Counted from the stretch's first letter, positions 23,862-35,418 are shown. The stretch is 64,000 bases of DNA from Sambucus nigra (GCA_949130495.1 OX422219.1:264787111-264851110); one strand, 5' to 3'. Made by a program: numbers and translations. The notes: generated by a model not told the origin, from the sequence alone.

Positions 23862-24805
23862 GCCCTCAATGCAGCTTACAATCAGAGAAAAAGAACATAA
23901 TAAAGACCCTAAACAAGAGAAGCTAAACTTGAATTTTCAAGTTCCTAATAATAGGAATTTGAAGTTTATCCATCTTAAGAAACCCTCTAAAAACTTTAGG
24001 AAGATCATCCAATTGGTGAGATAACTTTGGAGGAGATTTTGAACTTCCCAATTTAGCTAAGAAATCTGCAGCCATATTTTCTTCTGTAAATATGCGATGA
24101 ATTGTTCCAGAAAGTTGAGATATGATGATTATGATATTATCCACTTCCCACTTAATTTTCCAAGGACATGAAATGGTACCCATTATAGTTTTAGCAAAGA
24201 TCTTTGAATCAAATTCAATAATCAACTCATAGTCATTTAAATCTTGAAACAAATTTAACACTTGAATAGGTTATTTTGCTTCTGATTCCAGACTGGAATG
24301 GATACCATTGTTAGAGTAAAAAAACCACAAAACTTCAACTAAATGATTCCTTAAAATACCTCCACCTCCACTTTTCTCTGTATTACCAAGAGAGCTTCCA
24401 TCTACATTGAGCTTGAGAGTGCCTTTGGTAGGCATCATCCATTGTACCAGCTTTGGAATAATCTTGAATCTTTTCAAAGGAGGTTTTAAAATTAAAAGAT
24501 CTGCTTGAATAAGACTAATAATAGACTCAAGGACCATTGGAACATTTTCAAACTTTTCTTTATTTCTATGGATCCATATCTACCAACAAATAAGAGGAGG
24601 AATTAATTTGATTTCTGCCAATTTTGACCCTAACCACCAATATATCATTCTATGCCTAATGGAACCAAGATAAATTATCCCCATCGAAGAATTAAAGAAA
24701 GACCAAACTTTGGAAGCTATCTCACTGTAAGAGAATAAATGATCAAGATATTCTTCTAAATGAGACCTACAGCAAACACAAGTCAAAGGACCTCTGAATC
24801 CTATT
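23862..24805 (-). pseudogene. LINE (L1-type) ORF2 C-terminus: zinc-binding and RNase H regions
   Basis: Minus-strand codons from about 24786 to 23923 stay in one frame with two stops (24580 and 24271). First comes a zf-RVT segment CVCCRSHLEEYLDHLFSYSE. Then the plant LINE RNase H: LKLNVDGSSLGN with its Asp, SSLESEAK with its Glu, LIIEFDSK with its Asp, and NMAADFLAKLG with the final Asp, so all four acidic residues survive. The frame ends at 23923 and the 3' UTR continues to the nested insertion. The element is 5'-truncated near 24805. I could not find its target duplication. Confidence 0.85.
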
Positions 24806-25266
24806 TACCATAAGCAAGATGATCAATATAAGCGGAATAATAACTGAAATATATTACAAACTTTTATTACAGACTAAAATTAAAACAAACTTACAAATGG
24901 AATAAGAGTCCATCGGAATAAGGCCAGAAAGTCCACAAGCTTATTACAAACTTATAGAGAGAGAGAGAGAGTAGAGAAAAAGGTGAGAAATGAGGAAGAG
25001 GAGTCCCATATTTATATTACAAAGGAAGGAATAAATAATTCCTAAGAAAATGACTCTTGGGTCCCTCCATATTCGAGGCTAACAAAGTCTCTTATCCTGA
25101 AGTGTCGGCTGCTGAGCCAATGGGTCCTACCATTTGTCACGAGGTGTTGACATTTGGGCTAGTGAGTCCTTCCACGATCGTCGAGTTACCGAGAAAGAGA
25201 CCAATTTGTCCTTATGCATCGGCGAGCATCTTTGAGGGGCCAGGTGGGCCAGCTATCTCAAATCAT
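24806..25266 (-). promoter_or_regulatory. Possible LTR or promoter region on the minus strand
   Basis: On the minus strand TATAAATA (25009-25016) is followed by a CT-rich run (24956-24972) and by AATAAA-like words near 24865, an arrangement seen in plant LTRs or pararetroviral promoters. It lies downstream of the minus-strand ORF at 25267-25719. No paired copy is present, so the type cannot be settled. Confidence 0.3.
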
Positions 25267-25719
25267 CTAGTCCATCCTTTGCGTCCAGGTTAGGGAAGTT
25301 ACCCTCCAATATTCAAGTGGAAAGGCTGAACTCGGTGATTTGAAGAATGCCTCCATTGTTGGCTCAGTGGGCAAGTTGGTATCAAACATGTCATCGATAA
25401 AATCATCATCTTCTGGGTTTTAGGATTCTCCAGCAAGACAAAAGAAGGGATTATCATTCTTGCCTGAGGCCATGGATGTATCCTTATTCGAGGGTAGTGG
25501 AATAGGGTTAGAGTCATCAAAAAGGGGATTGGATTTCTCACCAGGGTAATCAAAAGCTGATCTGAATTGGCTTTGAGTATAATCCATCACCTTATGCAGT
25601 ATCTCCTGCTCCGTTGCTTTGGGGAATTTCTTCTTGAGGGAAAACTTCAAATCCTTGATTGGATTGACTCCTGGCGTCATCTTTTCTGCCGGAGGAGGTG
25701 AATCTTCAACAGTATCCAT
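25267..25719 (-). pseudogene. Unrecognised minus-strand ORF with one internal stop
   Basis: ATG at 25717-25719 opens 150 codons to TAG at 25267-25269, broken only by TAA at 25420-25422. The product starts MDTVEDSPPPAEKMTPG, has a lysine-rich stretch DLKFSLKKKFPKATEQE, and ends in an acidic part EDDDFIDDMFDTNLPTEP that continues in frame after the stop. The same frame stays open upstream to about 25790 with FYYRWWSGIDI, so the true start may be earlier. The aromatic cluster and acidic tail suggest a retroelement structural protein, but I do not recognise the family. Confidence 0.4.
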
Positions 25720-25817
25720 GTAGTGTTTTAAGCTATCTTTTATTTTAGAGATAGTATTATTAATGTCAATACCACTCCACCATCTGTAATAAAAGCACTA
25801 CACCAAATCCTGCGAAT

Positions 25818-26433
25818 GGTCACGCCCAGTGGGTCACGGCCCAAGTCCGCGACCAGCTCGTCGCGGACTTGGGCCATGACCCACTCAATATTTGGCGTGA
25901 CCATATTTATTTCCACACTAAATTATTGATGCTCGGGAAGTGGTCACGGCCCAAGTCCGTGACCACAGTGGTCGCGGACTTGGGCCGTGACCATCTTGGC
26001 GCCAAACTCGCGCCAAAATTCCCTCCAAGCTTGGTCGCGGGTGGGTCACGGCCCAAGTCCGTGACCCATGGCATGACGAAGAAGAGAATACACACATTGA
26101 GGGTCACGGCTTAGGGCCGTGACCATTTCTGGGTGTGGGTCACGGCTATGGGCCGTGACCAAAGATCATTCAGGAAGTAGGGTTGATGTGAAGATGGTTG
26201 CGCATGGTGGGTCACGGCTCTAGGACGTGACCAGGTGAAAGCTAGCAACACCCTCATTTCATGGTGTGGGTCATGGCTATTGGCCGTGACCAATCCTCAT
26301 GCAGGTAGTAGGGTGAAAAAGGGTCGTCAATGGGGGGTCACGGCTCTAGGCCGTGACCAGGTACGAGCCAGAAATACCCTGAGTTTCATTTATTGGTCGC
26401 GCGCTTTGTGGGTCACGGCTCTAGGTCGTGACC
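25818..26433. repeat. Cluster of nine GC-rich palindromes (GGTCACGG/CCGTGACC)
   Basis: Inverted repeats lie at 25818-25902 (outer arms GGTCACGCC/GGCGTGACC around 26-bp inner arms with one mismatch) and 25941-25993 (26-bp arms around one base). Shorter ones are at 26043-26067, 26102-26124, 26138-26160, 26210-26232, 26269-26291, 26336-26358 and 26411-26433. The last six are 23-bp units with 8-9 bp arms and a 5-7 base centre. Two different centre types, CTATGG and CTCTAG, alternate in part, and a 131-bp higher unit repeats from 26137 to 26268. ORFs crossing it only reflect the repeats. Confidence 0.9.
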
Positions 26434-26575
26434 AGATTCATGACTTAATAAAAAAAATGTTGGTTAGTCATTTGAAATTTGTAAGGGTTGTGTATCAGGG
26501 CTGAGGGATTTCATGCAATTTGGTGTCATTTCTAAGGGCTAAGCGATTTCAATTGGATTTCGTTGTGATTAACCC
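26434..26575. other. Short spacer
   Basis: Nothing recognised. It contains a weak repeat of AAGGGCT-like words. Confidence 0.5.
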
Positions 26576-26880
26576 CTGGTATGTATAGATTTGTTTTCAT
26601 TTCATTTGGATTTCGTGATTTCTATTCAAAGCCCTAAGTTTTATGTGTGTATGTGTAGATTTATGTTTGTATTTGTGTGTGTATGTATTGATTTATGTTT
26701 ATATGTGTGTGTATGCATAGATTTATGTGTATATGTATGTTTATGTGTGTAACTATGAACAAATAAATTATTTTTTTGTCAATAAACTCTATATTGTATG
26801 TGTGTGTATGTATAGATTGTATGTGTGTGTACGTACAGATTTATGTCAAAAAAATATTAAGGTTTAGTAAACCCTAAATT
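26576..26880. repeat. TG/TA-rich tract, copy 1 of a segmental duplication
   Basis: Built of TGTGTGTATGTATAGATT-type words. It shares long stretches with 27301-27665, including CTGGTATGTA at the start and ACTATGAACAAATAAATTAT, at offsets of about 725-731 bp. Confidence 0.85.
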
Positions 26881-27300
26881 TTATCTGTGTGTATGTATAG
26901 ATTATATCAATAAACCCTAGATTGTATGTGTGTGTATGTATAGATTATGCCAATAACCCCTAGATTATATGTGTGTGTGTATTTTTTTTGACAAAATATA
27001 ATTAAATGGATTTGTAATCAGTAAAATAATTTACATTCACCTTGTCGTGATTTTATTGGGGGTTATATGCGTGCCATCATATTATATTGGGGGTTATATA
27101 CATGTCGTGATTTTTCGCACTATAGTGAGATATTGTTGGCTTGGTTGTTGGATACTATGTTGAATTTATTGAATTTATACTAGTGTCGATAAATGTACAT
27201 GTTATTAAATTTGTTAGGTGTGCTCTTGATTTGCCTATGAAAATGTATATCACATATCTTGCGATTAATGTGCATTTTTTTACGTTTATGCCAATAAGCC
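26881..27300. other. Spacer between the TG-rich copies
   Basis: AT-rich, with further TGTGTGTATGTATAGATTAT words at its left. No gene seen. Confidence 0.6.
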
Positions 27301-27665
27301 CTGGTATGTATTGATTCCTTTTGATTTCATTTGGATTTCTTGATTTATATCAAAAGCCCTAATTTCGGTGTATGTATGTGTAGATTTACGTTTGTATGTG
27401 TGTATGTGTGTGTATGTATAGATTTATGTTTATATGTGTGTGTATGCATATATTTATGTGTATATGTATGTTTATGTGTGCAACTATGAACAAATAAATT
27501 ATTTTTTTGTCAATAAACCTTATATTGTATGTGTGTGTATGTATAGATTGTATGTGTGTGTGTGTGTATGTATAGATCTATGTCAAAAAAATATGTATAG
27601 ATTGTATGTGTGTGTATGTGTAGATTTATGTCAAAAAGAATATTAGGGTTTAGTAAACCCTAAAT
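27301..27665. repeat. TG/TA-rich tract, copy 2 of a segmental duplication
   Basis: Partner of 26576-26880. It ends with GGGTTTAGTAAACCCTAAAT, also present at the end of copy 1. Confidence 0.85.
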
Positions 27666-28749
27666 AGTATGCGGTGGAGACGGGTGGAGACCGGGCTGGG
27701 GGTTAGAAGCAACAAATAGTCCCTTAAGAATTCTGTAAGTATTAATTTTCTTCTTGGCCTTGGTATTTTCAATTTGGTTTTAGATTTGTCCTTGTGAAAA
27801 AAAGGAATAGATATATACCTGGTTTAATTAGATTAGTGTTGGTTATATTATGATATACCTGTTATGCCATTTTATATTATTGTTGAAATTGAATAGGTAT
27901 TGGATTTTGAAATGTAATCAAAATCAATTGTAATATTCTCAATATGCGTGCATCTTATTTTTTTCTCAGTAGTAATCCTTGTATACATGAAAGAAAATAT
28001 CAATGAGGATTAACGAATTTCAGTTCAAACAAGTTTACTACGAGTCAAGTTGGGGCAGTGAGTGACTCAAGAAAATCACACCACAGACATAGAACAAGCT
28101 CTGGTTTTCTTCCTTTGGTTTTGAATTTGTTTTTTTGGTTTTACCATTTTTTTAATTGAACATAACTATTTGCATAAAATTCATTATTTTTTCACTGTCA
28201 TAGGATACATTGATGTTGGGGTCGAACTACTATCAAACATAATCTGAAATTGCATCGCTGCTGGCATAGAGAAGGTTCTGATTGGCGTTGGGTGTAACAA
28301 AATATCCAGGTAATGGATAGACCTATGATTAACTTTATTTTAAGGTTAAATATGCATTGATTCAATTTTTTAATTATTTTGGGTATGGATCCCATTTATG
28401 TCTAAACTCCGTAATTTTAATTCTTTTGTGCCCCTTATAGCTTGGGTATTGTTGGCGCATTTGTATCTTGTCACTTCCAGGGGGGGCAGTACATAACTTT
28501 TGAATAAAGAATAGTTAGGGTGAACACTAGAAAAAGAAGGCATTATCCAATGGATTGACACTTTCTAGGTTTAAGACGTGTCAATCTCTACAATGGTCCA
28601 CATTAAACTAATTGGTAACCATTTGTTTATTAGCTTAAAGATATTCTTGATTAGTCCGAGATGAATAGGAGAGATGTGAAAATGGGAATAAAAATTAGTC
28701 ATGGTTCAAAAGTTATTCTTGGGTTTGCAATTTGGGACCGCTCATCTCA
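27666..28749. other. Spacer, nothing recognised
   Basis: Low-complexity, AT-rich DNA with no motif-bearing ORF. It leads into the family A satellite. Confidence 0.5.
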
Positions 28750-30034
28750 TTCACTTGTCGCACGGGACCAATGTGACTCGTAGGAACCGACCGCGTAGTC
28801 ACAGGCTCCCGGTTTGAGTATACGACACAAATTTCCAAAAAATTAGACTTGAGCATAAAAACATGCCATCGAAGGGTGAAAACATAAAACAGCCACAAAA
28901 CGGTCTGGTAACAGTCACGAACACCTCGCACAAGACCAATGTGACTCGTAGGAACCGACCATGTAGTCACGGGGATCCTGGTTTGAGTTTACGACGTAAA
29001 TTTGCAAAAGGTTAGACTTGAGAATAAAAAAGATGCCATCGAAGGGTGAAAACATAAAACAGTCACAAAACGGTCCCGTAAGAGTCACGAACATCTCGCA
29101 AGGGACCAATGTAAGTCGTAAGAACTGACCGTATAGTCACAGCGCTCCTGGTTTGAGTGTACGACGTAAATTTGCAAAAAAATAGACGTAAGCATAAAAA
29201 CATGTCGTCGAATGGTGAAAACGTAAAATAGCCACAAAACGGTCCCGTAAGAGTTACGAACAGCTCGCACGGGACCAATGTAAGTCGTAGGAACAGACCG
29301 TGTAGTCACGGGGCTCCCGATTTGAGTGTATGACGTAAATTTGCAAAAAGTGAAACTTAAGCATAAAAACATGCCATCGAAGGATGAAAATGTAAAACAA
29401 ACACCAAACGGTCCCGTAAGAGTCATGAACACCTCGCACGTGACCAATGTAACTCGTAGGAACCGACCAGATAGTCACGAGGCTCGCGGTTGGAGTGTAT
29501 GACCTAAATTTGAAAAAATTGGACTTAAAGCATAAAAACATGACATCGAAGGGTGAAAACGTAAAACAAGCACAAAATGGTCCCGTAAGAGTCACGAACA
29601 CCTCGCACGGGACCAATGTGACTCGTAGGAACGACCACGTAGTCACGGGGCTTCCGGTTTGAGTGTACGACGAAAATTTAATAAAAATTAGACTTACGCA
29701 TGAAAACATGCCATCAAAGGGTGAAAACATAAAACAACCTTAAAACGGTCTCGTAAGAGTCACGAACCCCTCGCACGGGACCAATGTGACTCGTAGGAAC
29801 CGACCGCGTAGTCACGGGGCTCCCGGTTTGAGTGTACGACGTGAATTTTCAAAAAATTAGACTTAAGCATAAAAACATGCCATCGAAGGGTGAAAACATA
29901 AAACAACCTTAAAACTATCCCGTAAGAGTCAAGACTACCTCGCACGGGAACAATATAACTCGTAGGAATAGACGGTGTAGTAACGGGGCTGCCGGTTTGA
30001 GTGTACGACGTAAATTTGCAAAAAATTAGACTTA
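28750..30034. repeat. Satellite family A, eight monomers of 168-170 bp
   Basis: The landmark GACCAAT (or a one-base variant) sits at 28766, 28934, 29104, 29273, 29442, 29611, 29779 and 29948, giving a period of 168-170 bp. Monomers share GGGACCAATGTGACTCGTAG, CTCCCGGTTTGAGTGTACGA, ATGCCATCGAAGGGTGAAAA and GGTCCCGTAAGAGTCACGAA. GGTCCCGT and ACGGGACC form an inverted pair in most monomers. The array stops inside a monomer after GACTTAA near 30034. Confidence 0.95.
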
Positions 30035-32188
30035 ATATCAATGTTTGGTTTTGGGATTAACAACTAATATACTTCACAAGGACAATATATGACACGTGAA
30101 TGATTATAATTTTTGGGAATGATTTGTGATTGTGCGATTTGTGAAGTTCTGATGGTTCGATTTTTTTTCACACACACACACATGTGAAAACTTTCAAGTT
30201 CTGTTTTTTCCTGCTTTATCTTCATTTGATTTGGATATTATTTTACGATTTAAAAGCTCATGCGCTTGAGTTATTGTATCTAATGAGTGTATTTACATAT
30301 TTTGGATTGTATTACTAACTAACGTTATATTTTGAATTATCAACTCTCAATGGAATGTTTTTCCTACTCTTGATTTGCCGTTATTTTGTAATAGGATTTT
30401 TTGAATTTAACGTGACTTGCATCTCTGTTTATCTTGAAACCCCTCCTCGATGAAAGAGACATCCCGGAGGATTTTGTACTGCTTTTGGTTTTGCTCAGCT
30501 AGAAGCGTGGATGTATTACCGATGAAAGAGATATTCATGACCTTTCTTATTCTAAGTATTCTATTACATTTTCTACTTCTAACATTTTATTTTCTTGAAA
30601 CACTATTTGAGACTTAAACATGAGTTTTTAATTGTCCAGGCATGTATTTATTATTGGATCAATGGATGTTTTCAGAATGGACAGATCTCGATGGGAAAAT
30701 AGACAACGAAATCATACTGGAGCAACCTTTAGGTCAATGGTAAAGATTACCAAAGTACAGAGGAGGCGAAAGAGAGAGAAAATAGAGCTGCTGCTGCAGC
30801 AGGTTGGAAATGGAGAGAGTACTCAAGAAGTGGCGTCGATAACTTTTGTAACTTGATAGGTTCGTGCCCATGCTGTTACAGGAAAGGTAAGAGTTCAATT
30901 CTTAATATGCTATTTTAGCTCACATATCTTGCTGCTCACATATCATGTTATTATGTTTTTTTGGCATTTGATGTTTACACGCACTTGATTGACATGAGAG
31001 AAGGCCAATGGAACTTGGAAGCATAAACTGTTACCGATTAAAGTCAACTAAATAACTAATGTGAGTAGCAAGATTTTGCTGAACACACTAAGGTATTGAA
31101 CAATGAATCTAAACTGCGAGTTTGATAGCACATACTTGAATGTATAATTAGTACTAAATTGTTTTCTCATGTGCAAAATTAGTTGCATGTCATATTAAAG
31201 GTATAACTTATTTGCAGTGAATTACTTCTTTCTTAATGTTTAATTTGTTCAGAAGATTAGTTATTCAATTTTTTGGCATGAGTTGTTTTTCCCCTTTTAT
31301 CTCGATTTAAGGTTGTTCGCGTTTATAAGATCATGGTTGAATATTTAATGCTTTATGCTGATCCGATTTGAAATTAGGAAATATAGGTTAATTGTCAGTG
31401 TTTCAAACTCCAATCTCATGGAGATTTTGACTTTAGCATCGGATGATGTACGAAGCCTCCTAATACATCCTTACATATGATTTGTTTCTGATATGCTATC
31501 ATTATAGGAAGTGCACAATTTCGTAAAATTTGAAGGCGACCATATCAACTCTGAATCAAGGAGGTAATAGTGGTTTTATAAGATGAATCCCAAAATGCTC
31601 CACACAGGTACTTACTGTGCTTCATTTACTTTTCAGTGCGTATTAAGAAATCAATTGTGTTGTAGTTGTTTTAGTATCTGGAAACACAATTTATAGGTTG
31701 GTATTATATGAATCGCACTACAGTTTGGGATTTCGCCATCACATTCACCAAAATGAAATTGTGGAGCTCAAATCATAGAAACCAACGCTCGAAGGTGTAT
31801 TTTCTGTGAATTCTCCAAACTCTTGTGCATGCTTTTGATCCCATTAGTACGCCTGATCTATTTCAGCTATTTAATTAAAATGTTTATTTCAACTATTTTC
31901 AAATAGTATTGATTAGCACACAGTGTGAATTGATACAAAGTAACATATTCAACTAACTTGCTAGCTTTTCATTTACTATTGATTTTTATTCATTTGAAAG
32001 AGGGTGATTTTAAGGAATAAGTTGGCAACTTCAACATTGTAAATTCAATAAGCATATATTATTTTGAATCCTTCTACAGACATAAGACTTGACTTTGTGT
32101 CTAATTTCCTTTTTATATTTTTCATAAAGGGATGTATACTTAAAATAGAGGTCTCTATTTTCAAGAGGAATAGGTCCTGAGGGAAAAA
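30035..32188. other. Spacer with unidentified short ORF
   Basis: AT-rich. A 74-codon ORF at 30632-30856 has an arginine/lysine-rich middle (KVQRRRKREKIELLLQQ) and could be a decayed exon, but no family is evident. No transposon ends found. Confidence 0.4.
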
Positions 32189-32266
32189 GATCTCAAAAAC
32201 ATCAATGTCACTGAGTTCAAGACCAGCAAACTCAACTGCTGCTGGAATTGAAACAGTTGGACCAAT
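32189..32266 (-). pseudogene. 3-ketoacyl-CoA thiolase exon fragment
   Basis: The minus strand reads IGPTVSIPAAVEFAG followed by LELSDIDVFEI, close to the conserved plant peroxisomal 3-ketoacyl-CoA thiolase segment that precedes the N-E-A-F-A motif. The enzyme does the last step of fatty-acid beta-oxidation. After FEI the sequence goes to FFPQ, so the NEAF active-site motif and the downstream H-P-x-G and C-x-G motifs are lost. Only about 26 residues are recognisable. It is a relic exon. Confidence 0.6.
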
Positions 32267-32531
32267 GGTGTAGCAAAAATCTTCATATTTATTTTGATCC
32301 TTCATTGTATAGTTCTAGGTTTCATTATTTGGAATACTAATGGTGTAGCAAAAATCTACCTTATTTCTATTAATTTATGACCATCTTTATCTTTTCAATT
32401 TTAATCTATTAAAATTTCAAATATTTAATGTAGTGTCCGAGAAGACTTTAAATATTCACCCCCCGTGTATTTGTATCTCATATGGGAAAACTTAATTAGC
32501 GGGTGTATTAAAAGTCAGCTGAATTTGTTCA

Positions 32532-32624
32532 ATGCAGTGGCCGAGATCATACTATGATAACAAGCGTGGCTGCTGCTACCCAAAGACATGGAAGCCTGCA
32601 GAAGACTTTAGCATTCACGGGCTA
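32532..32624 (+). pseudogene. RNase T2 (S-like ribonuclease) exon fragment
   Basis: QWPRSYYDNKRGCCYPK followed by PAEDFSIHGL matches the plant RNase T2 region QWPGSYC...CCYP and active-site block CAS I (F-x-I-H-G-L-W-P). The catalytic His is kept, but the Cys after S-Y is Tyr and L-W-P is replaced by LLL, removing a disulfide and a conserved Trp. The second active-site block is absent. It is a short relic. Confidence 0.7.
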
Positions 32625-32920
32625 CTGCTCCACATAGTTGGTATGGTGGATACTAGATTAGTTTTGTTATCTTTTTGTTTAATTTACAAAATATGGTCCA
32701 TATTGACTGTCATAACATTTATGCTTACTGAAAAACTTACTATCATAACACACTCCTTAATCCACTGAATCATCTATATACCAAAACCCCCAAAATGAAA
32801 CTATATACCAAAACCCCCAAAATGCAGAACATTTAATCAATTAGGAAGCTATGCGGACCACTAATGGATCGATTCAGTTAGGCAGTTAGGTAGAACATAA
32901 CACACTCGCACATAACTGAT

Positions 32921-33284
32921 GCCAATATAGCAGCTATATATGGCTACATAGCAGCTATATATGGCCATATATAGCAGCTATATACGCCCATATATAGCAG
33001 CTATATATGCCCATATATAGCATCTATATATGGCCATATATAGCATCTATATATGGCCATATATAGCAGCTATATATTTCCATATATAGCAGCTATAAAT
33101 CAGCCTATATAACTGTTATATATGGCCATATATAGCAGCTATATATGGCGATATATAGCAGCTATATATGGCCATATATAGCAGTTATATAGCCTTATAT
33201 ATAGCTGCTATATATGGCAATATATAGCTGCTAGATAGGGCCATATATATCTGCTATATATGGCCATATATACCTGCCATATAG
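32921..33284. repeat. Palindromic AT-rich minisatellite
   Basis: About 17 units of 19-22 bp built on AGCAGCTATATATGGCCATA. TATATATGGCCATATATA is a perfect palindrome. Towards the right, units appear in inverted form (TATAGCTGCTATATATGG). It ends about 14 bp before the satellite starts. Confidence 0.9.
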
Positions 33285-33297
33285 ATTGAAAACAAGG

Positions 33298-34870
33298 TGA
33301 AGAGGGCGAAACCACGAAACAGCCCCCGTAGGGTCCCGTGAGAGCCCCCGAAATAGCCCTCGAACGGCCGCGTGGGTGGCACCAACACCTCCCACGGGAC
33401 CAATGTGACTCGTAGGAACTGACCGTGCAGCCCCGGGACTCCCGGTTTTAGAATATGACGGTAATTTGAATATTTTTAGACTTAGGCTTAAAAACATGGT
33501 TTTAGAGGGTGAAAACCCGAAATAGCCCCCGAACGGCCGCGTGGTGGCACCAACACCTCCCACGGGACCAATGTGACTCGTAGGAATTGGCCGCGCAGCC
33601 GCGGGACTCCCGGTTTGAGAATACGACGATAATTTGCATAATTCAAGATTTTAAACAAAACATGGCCTTAGAAGGTAAAAACTCGAAATAGCTCTCGAAC
33701 GTCCCCGTGGGTGGCACCAACACCTCCCACGGGACCAATGTAACTCGTAACAACTGACCGCGCAGCCGTGGGACTCCCGATTTGAGAATACGATAAATAT
33801 TTGCATATTTCTAGACTTAGGCTTACAAACATGACTTTAGAGGGTGAAAACCCAAAACAGCCCCCGAACGGCCCCGTGGGCGGCACCAACACCTCCCACG
33901 GGACCAATGTGACTCGTAGGAACTGACCGCGCAGCCGCGGGACTCTTGGTTTGAGAATACGACAATAATTTGCATATTTCTAGACTTAGGGTTAAAAGCA
34001 TGGTGTTAGTGCATGAAAACCCGAAACAGCCCCCGAACGGCCCCCTGGGTGGCACTAACACCTCTCACGGGACCAATGTAACTCGTAGCAACTGACCGCG
34101 CAGCCCTGGGACTCCTGATTTGAGAATACGATGTTAATTTTCATATTTCCAGACTTAGGCTTAAAAACCTAGCTTTTAGAGGGTGAAAACCCGAAATAGC
34201 CCCCGAACGGCCCCGTGGGTGGCACCAACACCTCCCATGGGACCAATGTGACTCGTAGGAACTGACCCCACAGCCGCAGGTCTCTCGGTTTGAGAGTACT
34301 ATGGTAAATTTGTAAAAAAATAAACTTAAGCATAAGAACATGCCATCGAAGGGTGAAAATGTAAAACAGCCTTAAAACGGTCCCGTAAGAGTCACGAACC
34401 CCTCGCACGGGACTAATGTGCCTCGTAGGAACCGACCGCGTAGTCACGGGGCTCTCGGTTTGAGTGTATGATGTAAATTTGTAAAAAGTTAGACTTAAGC
34501 ATAAAAACATGCCATCGAAGGGTGAAAATGTAAAATAGCCATAAAATGGCCCGGTAAGAGTCACGAACACCTCGCACGGGATTAATGTAACTCATAGAAA
34601 CCGACCACATAGTCACGGGGCTCCCAGTTAGAGTGTACGACGTAAATTTGTAAAAATAATAGACTTGAGCATAAAAATATGCCATCGAAGGGTGAAAACG
34701 TACAACAAGCACAAAACGGTCCCGTAAGAGTCACGAACACCTCGCACGGGACCAATGTGACTCGTAGGAACCGACCACGTAGTAATGGGGCTTTCGGGGT
34801 TGAGTGTACGACATAAATTTGCAAAAAGTTAGACTTGCATGCCATCGAAGGGTGAAAACGTAAAACAACC
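33298..34870. repeat. Satellite array, family C passing into family A
   Basis: From 33298 to about 34300 the monomers resemble the main B family but read GACCGCGCAGCC and GAAAACCCGAAA (called C here). Around 34305 one monomer switches in register to the A type (GTAAATTTGTAAAAAAATAA, then ATGCCATCGAAGGGTG), and A monomers continue to 34870. The period is about 169 bp throughout. Confidence 0.92.
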
Positions 34871-35170
34871 TTGTAGCGAAACTCAGTTAATCCGGTAAGA
34901 AGAAAATCACGGGGACATCTTGTAGCAACATCTTGAGGTTCCATTGATAAATCAAGGTGAAAAGTGAAACTAGAGAAGCTTCACAGTGATAAATCATACT
35001 TGCTGAAACAAAAGATTCAACAAAAATATATTAAAACAAATTCATGAGGTATACCTCGTTTTTGGTAGCAACGTGAAACCCCCAATCCAAAAACTTAACA
35101 GATATGCTAGTGTATACATGTTTGTGTGTGGTTTGTGTGCGCGTGTGTGTGTGTGGGTGTGAGTGGGAAA

Positions 35171-35204
35171 GGGGGGAGGGGCAGGGGCAGGGGCGGGGCG
35201 GGGC
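35171..35204 (+). other. G-quadruplex-type run, copy 1
   Basis: Six G runs of four or more, separated by one or two bases (GGGGGGAGGGGCAGGGGCAG and on). This meets the usual G4 pattern on the plus strand. Confidence 0.85.
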
Positions 35205-35210
35205 AGTGTT

Positions 35211-35390
35211 GCATATATATGCAGTTGCATCTTCATATATATGCAACTGCTGCATATATATGCAACTGCTGCATATATATGCAACTGCTGCATATATATG
35301 CAGTACGTATTTATGCAGTGCATATATATGCAACTGCTGCATATATATGCAGTGCATATATATGCAACATATGCATATATATGCAGATGC
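35211..35390. repeat. Palindromic AT minisatellite, copy 1
   Basis: Units of GCATATATATGCAACTGCT. TGCATATATATGCA is a perfect palindrome. About nine units, against three or four in copy 2. Confidence 0.92.
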
Positions 35391-35418
35391 TACTTACAAT
35401 CGACTTTTGATGAAGGTT

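Noticed and set aside
25869..26504. ORFs with repeated GRDH, SRPKSVT and VTALGRDQ words
   Set aside because: They are read-throughs of the GGTCACGG palindromes on both strands.
27434..27646. ORF rich in VCVCVD and YVYVC words
   Set aside because: Simple TG/TA repeat translation.
27650..27665. Telomere-like TAAACCCTAAAT
   Set aside because: Only one to two units, repeated because the tract is duplicated. Not a telomere array.
16206..32624. Receptor-kinase S-domain and RNase T2 fragments as a self-incompatibility locus
   Set aside because: Both are short broken relics 16 kb apart. Receptor-kinase and RNase systems are unrelated, and both families are large outside S loci.
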